Shown here: piece by piece, positions 31,001 through 34,895 of the stretch | How positions within the stretch are numbered: the first letter of the stretch is position 1 | How the letters are laid out: each line of letters opens with the position of its first letter | Source of the DNA: Candidatus Neptunochlamydia vexilliferae | GTDB taxonomy: Bacteria > Chlamydiota > Chlamydiia > Chlamydiales > Simkaniaceae | DNA length: 34,895 nt | Assembly (NCBI RefSeq): GCF_015356785.1 | Contig: NZ_JAAEJV010000018.1 | Coordinates: 1 to 34,895, forward strand | Direction: 5' to 3' | Position numbers and translations under genes: made by a program | Notes under the pieces: generated by a model | What the model was told of the DNA's origin: nothing | Seen by the model: the letters and a program-made list of their open reading frames with translations, nothing else | Database searches by the model: none

Positions 31001-31722
31001 ATAATAGGGTCAACGGGTAAAGGGGTGGTGGGGCTTAACTCGGAAGTGATTTTCTTAATTTTAACGGGCAGAGACTCTTTATAAGCCTGTGCAGACTGGG
31101 TTTGATTTTTTAAACGCTCTGCGCTAAGGGGTTGCTCAAGATGCTTGATAATTTTTTTTTGTAGTTTTTCCCCTCGCATTAATAGGGTTTTCTTTTGTAT
31201 ATCTTTCAAAATCTTTGAAGCAAATATTTCATCCAAAAGAAGTTTTAACTTGTGTAAATCTTTTTTGTTCTTTTGTCGTTGTTCGATCTTAGTAAAAGCT
31301 GTGGAAAAATCAAGGGCTGTTTTGGGGCTTGGGGAATCATTGGCAGCACCTTGTATTGAGGTTTTGATTTTTTTAGCTTTTAGCAGCGTTAAAGGGAGGG
31401 GCGAAGGATTCTGATTCTTTACTGGCTCCTGGGTCGATGAGCTTGAGTTATTTCTCGAAGTTGAAGTGGCAATAGAGGAACTATTAATACTTAAGTTGCT
31501 AGTTGATGCATGATTGTTTGAAGAGGGAACCCAAACAATTTTTCTATCCCTTAGTTTCGGAGTGTATCCTCCAGAGATATACTTAGAGACCTCTTCTAGA
31601 TTGCCGGCATCCACAGGGTATACTTTTTGGCCTGTTTCATAGTATCCAATGACAGACTGGTTTTGAAGGTCAAAAAAGATCATTTTTCCATCTAAAGATC
31701 TACATGAATAACTAGAGCTCAT
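25081..31722 (-). CDS. NTase protein with a very long TPR array (2213 aa)
   Basis: First gene of the family in transcription order. Residues 1-66 are the shared short module (MSSSYSCRSLDGKM), then a Ser/Asn-rich linker to about 100. Residues 145-230 are a Lys-rich helical, coiled-coil-like insert absent from the two shorter sisters. The NTase core is intact: G395-S396, D407 and E409 in SDVEF, and D471 in SIDIGG. Roughly 34 TPRs of 42 residues run from about 735 to 2195, one of the longest arrays one would expect, probably a superhelix for binding partners. Within it a 900-bp block is tandemly duplicated. The tail is Ser/His-rich. The start has GAGG 5 nt upstream, but the promoter lies 193 bp away because a MITE-like element sits in the leader. 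Substrate and partner unknown; a secreted scaffold/NTase is the likely role (inference). Confidence 0.85.
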   Translation of the reverse strand: MSSSYSCRSLDGKMIFFDLQNQSVIGYYETGQKVYPVDAGNLEEVSKYISGGYTPKLRDRKIVWVPSSNNHASTSNLSINSSSIATSTSRNNSSSSTQEPVKNQNPSPLPLTLLKAKKIKTSIQGAANDSPSPKTALDFSTAFTKIEQRQKNKKDLHKLKLLLDEIFASKILKDIQKKTLLMRGEKLQKKIIKHLEQPLSAERLKNQTQSAQAYKESLPVKIKKITSELSPTTPLPVDPIIDYEKRLEHAYYESFNPAGILLYLQKISDVFTKKKEYIRAALILNNALAAAKSYRFQETYQQLISKLEKIEGLYLHENFKIETSDRKQGHIIEYRTRLEAIREEVKQQLEGEESIEKIQLTLTARYKTLLQKLITSSIKQIDKKPPTSFAVLGLGSMARDEMCPYSDVEFAFLIEKNSPKNLSYFKSLSELLYLRILNFGETKFDIIRPKRHEDGRMGEAISLTPGGFSIDIGGLSPLGKPGVYKLIGTPEELASYQNPEWLEKHDGELILVNAMTQTSLVMGSEKLYKKYQTKVTKWLSQKLKKENQAPFQDLVGKRRALNLLKGHLHEFKPHLTLDRIDMRAFDVKRDFYRPLQMVVSSLLLYMKSPYLQTSKGIEHLQEIGFLGIEGAARIKDALRSTLKFRLQSHLFYQKELEILYFSKGPTELNGEGLFLVKESKSISELYRVLIPLHTAIKKFVLNPGISLKKNPFYDKTIGTIDTSAEDEFQYAKAESSYTEAVALNLNDPTALYRLGSIKRTLGKAHQSLDLYQQRLSLLKQLHGKSLTATAVTFNEIGLTYTALGKNEKALEYFKKAFVIFQKLHGNTPHLGFANTLDNLGRASNNLGMPRAAIKYHKKSLAMTKALYGEKPHPIMSRILNHLGLAYQSYGRLRKATHYLKESLKIAQEQCGNKPSPALSVAFNNLGLAYEGWGSFKKAISYYQKALKIALELYGEKHPEAATCLSNLGRVAGALGNLSEAIDIHTKVLKVKEEIYERKSHPSIAITLINLGEAYSQLGETKKAIEHHKRALGINQKFYEKALHPAIITNLSHLGKNYADLGRVKTSMKYFKKGLKIGRKLYGKRHHPLIATSLNNIGTQYQAIGDFKAALDSHDQALNIQQKLYEKKGHPIIAVSLKNLGSVYHQLGKLQKALQYYTQGLKMSQKFYPKEGHPRISDNLGKIGSLYLQLGDGKTALSYYDQAYAMDQKVYGKDAHPSVLGRLNELSEAYKKLGHWQKAISYGYKALEIANQLYNKKPHLQIAESLNSIGSAYQIAGGLEEACEFLKRSHKVRQKLYGTKAHMRTALGMNNLGLVHQERGKLKVAVKWYKQSLEMFFTLFENRPHPQIASALGNLGLAYYYLGNFDTSITTLQKSLNMKKEIYGDKSHPSIGLTVGNLGLSHLGLNEVEKAITYFHQGLEMLKKVYSNQPHHDISTALNNLGCSYSEAGNLEKGIAYYKESLAVITKLYGNCPHPSSALPLNGLGTIYFKMEEHQKALQVFQKSLAIYQKVYPQKNHPVIATVLNNFGDVYRKLGENHRAIEYFTQALKLLKKVYRSSPHPDLARAHAQLGSEYRKLGKTKLAVKHLTQAVDQSRSIYGQNLHPSAASYLGHLGLAYQKSGKQEKALEAFQQALEIRRKLYRNTPNSSIALTLDNLRYCYETLGDKKKSLKYDEQALEIEQKLSNNHITVKLVIRINRIGLAYQSLKEEKTAIIFFKRALELSKQVHKNQPHSDTATILYNMGLAYQGLQNIELAAESFEKSLEMKRQVNPNLAQATILESLNRIGLLYKKLQSPKAIPFFKQALEIEQKTYQNKPQLSIALLFNNIGLSYYATEDMNAALEYFKQGLELFELIYQKKPHLHIASSLNNVGSAYKKLGKLVPALGFFKQAVEIKKRVYGETSHTSIPIDINDIGLIYKSLKEYEKATIFYKQALEELEKIYKKQPHTQILTVLDNLKLAYEALEDKKNSLKYDEQALKMAEKLLVGCPSSSLVIRMNRVGLSYRSLGDNKTALEFFKRAINVLKEIHKNQSHSDLATILHNMGLAYQGLQNIELAAESFEKSLEMKRQVNPNLAQATILESLNRIGLLYKKLQSPKAIPFFKQALEIEQKNYQNKPQLSTALLFNNIGLSYYATGDMNAALEYFKQGLDLFEVIYQKKPHLNLATSLSNMGYAYKKLGNSTLSIKYFHRSAEVKKCLHSKNSHDHSKQASSSSL
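25200..26800 (-). repeat. 900-bp tandem duplication within the TPR array
   Basis: About 25200-25900 matches about 26100-26800 at an exact 900-bp offset (300 codons, seven TPRs). The core 25321-25600 versus 26221-26500 is almost identical, including a 60-bp stretch (25501-25560 and 26401-26460) with no differences. The flanks are clearly more diverged. The pattern suggests an older duplication with a later gene-conversion patch. Confidence 0.85.
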
Positions 31723-31736
31723 AACTTCCTCACAGT

Positions 31737-31903
31737 TTTTGAAAAGTGTGCGTTCATGGGGTCAATTCTTAGTGAAGTGGAAGAGGGTACTGTAGTCCTC
31801 ACCTATAGTGCCTGCGGGTATATAGGGTTGTCATTTGGCACAAAATTGTAGCACCTGCTCCGCTTTCCCTAGAAACGCATCCCCTGAACGTCTATTTTGA
31901 AAA
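31737..31903. mobile_element. MITE-like insertion in the leader of the 2213-aa gene
   Basis: The nine bases TTTTGAAAA occur at 31737-31745 and 31895-31903, bracketing 149 bp absent from the otherwise similar leaders of the two short sister genes. Removing one repeat plus the insert (158 bp) restores the -10 to ATG distance from 193 to 35 bp, exactly the sister value. The ends carry short imperfect inverted repeats (CGTTCATGGGG and, inverted, CGTTCAGGGG). No coding capacity is evident. It most resembles a non-autonomous element with a 9-bp target duplication. Confidence 0.7.
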
Positions 31904-31914
31904 AACACAATTAA

Positions 31915-31943
31915 ATAATTGTTTAAATACACATTTATTGCAA
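31915..31943 (-). promoter_or_regulatory. Promoter of the 2213-aa gene, displaced by an insertion
   Basis: Minus strand TTGCAA (31938-31943), 17-bp spacer, AATTAT (31915-31920). Same layout as the sister genes, but 193 bp from the start codon because of the insertion at 31737-31903. A transcript from here would carry the element in its 5' leader. Confidence 0.55.
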
Positions 31944-31987
31944 ACTTTATATATATCTAAACGAGTTCAAGAATCGGAAGTCTCCTA

Positions 31988-32070
31988 ATTGGGAATGATG
32001 CTCCTCATTCAGCTTAATTTTGCTGTGTCTCGCTGAGTCAAACTGTAGCATTTATTTCTTGACGGGCCCT
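31988..32070 (+). repeat. Half copy of the 161-bp inverted-repeat element
   Basis: Matches 34528-34610 without gaps over 83 bp (about 69 identical by hand count), including the terminal repeat ending GGGCCCT. The left half and its terminal repeat are missing. The outer end abuts the uvrA remnant, marking where that gene is cut. A small hairpin GAATGA-TGCTCC-TCATTC lies near its start. Confidence 0.75.
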
Positions 32071-32071
32071 A

Positions 32072-32560
32072 ACGTTCTAAATTTAGGTCTCTCTAGCGCA
32101 GAGTTAATCATAAGTATCGGTGGGTGGTTCCCACTGTTGAGCGGGGGGGGCTTCCTGGCTGTTTTTTGTTCGATCGCGCAATAATGGGTCTGATCCCTTC
32201 GATCCAATCAGCCTCCGGCTTGGTGAGGTTTTCGATATATAGATCGTGCGGATAGCTCACCGCATGGCTTTTCTCCGCCTTCGGCTCTATAGCCATGTCA
32301 GTTCATTGGAAAGTTTTTTTCAAGAAAACCTCGTTCATCTTTTACCAAATAGCAAGGCTCTTTTTATCTACTCTTTTAGGATGAAAAAGACCCTTATATT
32401 TTGGTAAAGTGTTACCTAAACATGCTATATTTTGAACCATGCCCTTGTTCCCGATCCCGACACCCCTGGTAAAAACGTAAACGTTCCCAGATCGAGGGTT
32501 AGGTCGACCCCTGAGGTTATGAACCCGAATATTTTTCAAAGTGATTGATTGCTTTTCGAT
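32072..32560 (-). pseudogene. uvrA: uvrA 5' remnant, frameshifted and truncated
   Basis: Degraded N-terminal part of excinuclease ABC subunit A (nucleotide excision repair). Reading the minus strand with frame changes gives, in order: ITLKNIRVHNLRG; after a 1-nt shift DLTLDLGTFTFLPGVSGSGT, the Walker A region with its GK(S) altered to GT; AEGGEK...GELSAR (from AEGRRKYAESLSAYAR); then KPEADWIEGIRPIIA and PRSTVGTT, a signature of UvrA near residue 100. No usable start codon is seen at the expected place. Several indels, an inserted roughly 140-bp segment and a stop show it is dead. The rest of the gene is missing: homology ends at the half inverted-repeat element. In Chlamydia trachomatis uvrA (CT333) adjoins pyk (CT332), so this is probably the ancestral locus. 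Confidence 0.82.
32298..32441. mobile_element. Small insertion with imperfect hairpin inside the uvrA remnant
   Basis: Between the Walker A remnant and the AEG remnant of uvrA, normally about ten codons apart, lie some 140 unrelated bases. They are bounded by CCATG at 32293-32297 and 32437-32441, a possible 5-bp target duplication. Inside, 32339-32409 folds into a long imperfect hairpin: TTTACCAAATA against TATTTTGGTAAA, and inner CTCTTTTTATC against GATGAAAAAGA. It may also act as a terminator or leader structure upstream of pyruvate kinase. Confidence 0.45.
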
Positions 32561-32577
32561 CTCAGTAAGTATAAAAT
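32549..32577 (+). promoter_or_regulatory. Candidate promoter of pyruvate kinase
   Basis: TTGCTT (32549-32554) and TAAAAT (32572-32577), 17 bp apart, end 27 bp before the ATG. The alternative TTGATT (32545-32550) with TATAAA (32570-32575) has a 19-bp spacer. The site overlaps the dead 5' end of uvrA. Confidence 0.4.
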
Positions 32578-32604
32578 AAAACCCATTTCTGTATAAGAGG
32601 AAAT

Positions 32605-34380
32605 ATGCGGACACGGACAAAAATTATCTGTACCCTCGGCCCAGCAACGAATAGCTACGAAAAAATTGTGCAGCTCATCGATGCGGGGATGAATGTCGCC
32701 CGGGTCAATATGAGCCATGGGACCCACGAGCAGCACGAGGAGACGATCGACCTTCTCAAAAAAGCGCGCGAAGAAAAAGAGATCCCCCTTGCCATTATGC
32801 TTGATACCAAGGGACCCGAAGTGCGTGTGGGCCTCTTGAAAGCTCCGATTGAGCTCAAGAAAGGGGACCATCTCACCATCACAAAAGAGGGGGAGGTGAC
32901 CCTGACCCCTTTCGAGGTGATCAAAGATGTCAAGATGGATGCCCAGGTCCTATTTGACGATGGGTATATCACCTCCAAGGTGATCGCCAAAGAAGAAGAC
33001 TCCCTCACCGTTGAAATCCAAAACCCTGGCACCTTAAAATCGCAAAAAGGGGTCAATATTCCCCATGCAGATCTCAGTCTTCCCGCCGTCACCGAGCAAG
33101 ATATTAAAGATATCGAGTTTGGATGCAAAAACAACATCGACATCTTGGCCGCCTCCTTCATTCGCTCTCCCGAACATATCCTTACGATTAAGGAGATCCT
33201 GGCCAGAAATAAAGCCTCTCATGTCCTTGTCATCGCCAAGATAGAAAATGCCCTTGGGGTGAAAAATTTTGACGCGATCCTCCAAGCAGCAGATGGGATT
33301 ATGGTCGCCCGCGGCGATCTCGGTGTCGAGCTTCCCATCACCCAAGTTCCCAAGCTTCAAAAGATGATGATCCGGAAGTGTTACCAGTCGTTTAAGCCGG
33401 TTGTGACTGCCACCCAAATGCTCGAGTCGATGATCAACAGCCCCCGACCCACCCGCGCCGAAGTGTCCGATGTGGCCAATGCGGTCTACGATAGCACTTC
33501 AGCGGTGATGCTTTCTGGAGAAACCGCCGTTGGCTCTTACCCGATCGAAACGGTCAAGCTGATGAAAAGTACCGTCCTTGTCGCTGAAAAAGACTTTAAC
33601 TACGAAGAGTTTTTCTACCGCGATGTTTCTCGCCAGACCTTTAACGACATCTCTTCTTCAGTTGCCCTTGCCGCCATTAAAACCGCCTATAGTGCTCATG
33701 GCAAGGGGCTCATAGCGCTTACCACCAGCGGCTTTACCGCCCGTCTGATGGCCCGCTTTCGTCCCGAAATGCCGATCATCGCTGTGACTCCCGAAGAGAA
33801 AATCTACCACCAACTCGCCTTTGCATGGGGAACCGTTCCTATCCATGCAAAGGTCGAAGATGTGAAGCAAGGGGTCCAAAGAGCCAGCTGCTACGCCATG
33901 ACCCATAAACTGGTCCGCTACGGCGATCTTATCGTCGTTACCGCTGGCACCCCCTTTGGGATTAGTGGGACAACCAACTTTATGCTTGTTGACAATATCG
34001 GGGAAGTTCTCGTTCGAGCAGCCCCCAGTGAAGGGAAACTTACCCATGGAGAGGTGACGATCCTTCTCACCCTCGATACCCCTCCCGATCTCAAAGATAA
34101 AGTTGTTGTCATGCCCCACTGCGATGAGGGCTACACCCCCCATCTCCAGGGAGCCCGAGCGCTGGTTCTTCAAAACCACCCTGATGACACCCACTCCGAA
34201 GAGGTGGCCAAACAGATCGCCCGCGATCAAAAAATTCCTATTGTTGTGCGGGCCGATGCTGCCTGCTGTGTCCTTAAAAAGGGGCAGGTGGTCACCCTAG
34301 ACCCTGCTAAAGGGCTTATTTTTGCCGGCGTTGTCGAATCCGAAGAGGAAATGCTCCGCCAAGTCTGTTCAGTCCGGTGA
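32605..34380 (+). CDS. pyk: Pyruvate kinase with C-terminal PEP-utiliser-like extension (591 aa)
   Basis: Last step of glycolysis: phosphoenolpyruvate + ADP gives pyruvate + ATP, in the cytosol as a tetramer. The start MRTRTKIICTLGPATNS fits the family and has AAGAGG 4 nt upstream. Visible landmarks: R33 in VARVNMSHG; MLDTKGPEVRVG near 65-76 opening the B domain; the active-site signature IAKIENALG with K212 and metal ligand E214; ARGDLGVELP with D238; TATQMLESM near 268-276; PTRAEVSDVANAV and MLSGETAVG after it. The C domain ends near 475. A further 110 or so residues resemble the PEP-utiliser mobile domain found on Bacillus-type pyruvate kinases (about 585 aa), without the catalytic His. 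Codons are richer in C-ending forms than in the giant genes. Intact and confidently named. Confidence 0.97.
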   Translation: MRTRTKIICTLGPATNSYEKIVQLIDAGMNVARVNMSHGTHEQHEETIDLLKKAREEKEIPLAIMLDTKGPEVRVGLLKAPIELKKGDHLTITKEGEVTLTPFEVIKDVKMDAQVLFDDGYITSKVIAKEEDSLTVEIQNPGTLKSQKGVNIPHADLSLPAVTEQDIKDIEFGCKNNIDILAASFIRSPEHILTIKEILARNKASHVLVIAKIENALGVKNFDAILQAADGIMVARGDLGVELPITQVPKLQKMMIRKCYQSFKPVVTATQMLESMINSPRPTRAEVSDVANAVYDSTSAVMLSGETAVGSYPIETVKLMKSTVLVAEKDFNYEEFFYRDVSRQTFNDISSSVALAAIKTAYSAHGKGLIALTTSGFTARLMARFRPEMPIIAVTPEEKIYHQLAFAWGTVPIHAKVEDVKQGVQRASCYAMTHKLVRYGDLIVVTAGTPFGISGTTNFMLVDNIGEVLVRAAPSEGKLTHGEVTILLTLDTPPDLKDKVVVMPHCDEGYTPHLQGARALVLQNHPDDTHSEEVAKQIARDQKIPIVVRADAACCVLKKGQVVTLDPAKGLIFAGVVESEEEMLRQVCSVR

Positions 34381-34394
34381 TACTTTAGGAAGCG

Positions 34395-34410
34395 TTAAAG
34401 CGAACTTTAA
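34395..34410 (+). terminator. Weak hairpin after pyk
   Basis: TTAAAG and CTTTAA pair across a CGAA tetraloop 15 bp after the pyk stop. There is no T-run, so a termination role is doubtful. No better candidate is seen before 34450. Confidence 0.2.
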
Positions 34411-34449
34411 AAACCAAAAGGATGATCGAAAAACAGTCATGATGCAGTT

Positions 34450-34610
34450 AGGGCCCGCCAAGAAATAAATGTTACAAGTTGACTGGCTGCGACTTTGCCA
34501 AATTAAGCTTCTTCGTCGCCCTTCCCTATTGGGAATGATGCTCCTTATTCAGCTCAGTTTTGCTGAATCTTGTGGAGTCAAGTTATAGTATTTATTTCTT
34601 GGCGGACCCT
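34450..34610. mobile_element. Complete 161-bp inverted-repeat (MITE-like) element
   Basis: 35-bp terminal inverted repeats at 34450-34484 and 34576-34610 match at about 30 of 35 positions, with outer ends AGGGCCCGCCAAG and, inverted, AGGGTCCGCCAAG. TTA flanks both ends (34448-34450 and 34610-34612), suggesting a 2-3 bp target duplication. The centre has no coding capacity. A half copy lies at 31988-32070, so the pair flanks the uvrA remnant and pyk in direct orientation. Confidence 0.75.
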
Positions 34611-34771
34611 TAGTGACTCAAACTGACCGAGTCCCCGTTATCCACCCGTAAGGAGTTGGGCAAGAATAACTCATGCACTTCTGGTGCCATAGCGCTTTAA
34701 CTCATTGACAGGTAAGCCACTGGTTTGACCAGTGGACTTTCAAGGCTTGGCCTTAAGATTTAGTGAAAAAA

Positions 34772-34841
34772 GATGATGTTGTATTTTCCTTGTTGGGCTT
34801 GGCAGACCAACAAAGGAAAAAATTATGAATACAACATCGTC
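34772..34841 (+). promoter_or_regulatory. Hairpin masking the transposase ribosome site and start codon
   Basis: GATGATGTTGTATT pairs with AATACAACATCGTC, and TTTTCCTTGTTGG pairs with CCAACAAAGGAAAA. The AAAGGA ribosome site (34813-34818) and the ATG at 34825 both lie in the 3' arm. IS200 transposase is known to be held low by such leader structures, which also block read-through translation. Confidence 0.7.
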
Positions 34842-34895
34842 TTTTGAGAGTTTATCTCATTCTAAATGGGATTGTAAATACCATATCGTGTTTAT
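34825..34895 (+). CDS. tnpA: IS200/IS605 family transposase TnpA, N-terminal fragment
   Basis: Only the first 23 codons are present before the window ends. The protein begins MNTTSSFESLSHS and continues KWDCKYHIVF, the conserved opening of Y1 (HUH) transposases, which cut and join single-stranded DNA with one Tyr. The HUH motif and catalytic Tyr lie beyond the edge, so intactness cannot be judged. AAAGGA lies 6 nt upstream, within the masking hairpin. Confidence 0.85.
   Translation, partial: MNTTSSFESLSHSKWDCKYHIVF

Larger units (their letters stand above)
34717..34895 (+). mobile_element. IS200/IS605-type insertion sequence, left end, cut by window edge
   Basis: A subterminal hairpin CCACTGG-TTTGA-CCAGTGG (34717-34735) lies upstream of a TnpA-like start, as in single-stranded IS200-group elements. 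A second hairpin, AAGGC-TTG-GCCTT, is at 34742-34754. The exact left tip and its cleavage tetranucleotide cannot be fixed here. I see no gene or recognisable element at 34611-34716. Confidence 0.75.

Noticed and set aside
95-31722. CRISPR-like appearance of regularly spaced repeats (126-bp period)
   Set aside because: The repeats are coding TPR units in open frame and diverge like protein repeats; no identical direct repeats with unique spacers.
7406-31722. Reading the NTase proteins as GlnD (PII uridylyltransferase)
   Set aside because: They lack the HD and ACT domains and instead carry TPR, ankyrin and host-directed domains; only the NTase core is shared.
32108-32296. Open 62-codon minus-strand frame containing KPEADWIEGI
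   Set aside because: Internal fragment of the uvrA remnant; its upstream UvrA motifs lie in other frames and there is no ribosome site.
32342-32620. Open 92-codon minus-strand frame containing IRVHNLRG
   Set aside because: Not a gene of its own: its front part is the frameshifted uvrA start and its end is the hairpin-bearing insert.
32655-34230. Long minus-strand frames opposite pyk (168, 127 and 190 codons)
   Set aside because: Shadows of a strongly conserved pyruvate kinase with no family resemblance of their own.

Overview
The window looks like accessory chromosome of an environmental chlamydia (Chlamydiota; a Simkania- or Rhabdochlamydia-like lineage is my best guess, by inference). It holds five very large minus-strand genes rich in tetratricopeptide (TPR) and ankyrin repeats with host-directed domains: an OTU protease and a type II PI4-kinase-like domain. 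A pyruvate kinase gene lies beside a decayed uvrA; the two are neighbours in Chlamydia trachomatis.

Positions 95-31722 carry a tandem family read right to left (2213, 4007, 1834, 1110 and 1198 codons). All five proteins share one core: a helical segment, a GlnD/DUF294-type nucleotidyltransferase (NTase) domain and a C-terminal array of 42-residue kinesin-light-chain-like TPRs. Two kinds of N-terminus are swapped onto this core. Three proteins (95-3691, 3813-7145, 25081-31722) start with the same roughly 65-residue module plus a Ser-rich linker. Two (7406-12910 and 12960-24983) start with a kinase-like domain, a leucine-rich segment and ankyrin repeats. The 4007-residue protein has lost the kinase catalytic residues, carries a second, dead NTase domain, and ends in an OTU-type cysteine protease followed by a heptad poly-Ser tract. 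Four of the five genes have the same promoter layout (TTGCAA or a close variant, 17 bp, AATNAT), so they are probably expressed together. Tandem duplications are everywhere: 21, 120, 126, 162, 369 and 900 bp periods, plus a near-identical gene pair.

Positions 31723-32604 are a graveyard of small insertions. A roughly 149-bp MITE-like element splits the leader of the first family gene. Half of a second inverted-repeat element abuts a frameshifted 5' remnant of uvrA, which itself holds a small hairpin-bearing insertion. Pyruvate kinase (32605-34380, plus strand) is intact and lacks the long internal repeats of its neighbours. Downstream come a complete 161-bp inverted-repeat element and the left end of an IS200/IS605-type insertion sequence cut by the window edge.

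Working model (inference): the NTase/TPR genes encode secreted effectors that use TPR and ankyrin scaffolds to bind host proteins and bring nucleotidyl transfer, lipid or protein kinase and deubiquitinase activities to them. The cluster expands by repeat recombination next to a site where uvrA was broken.
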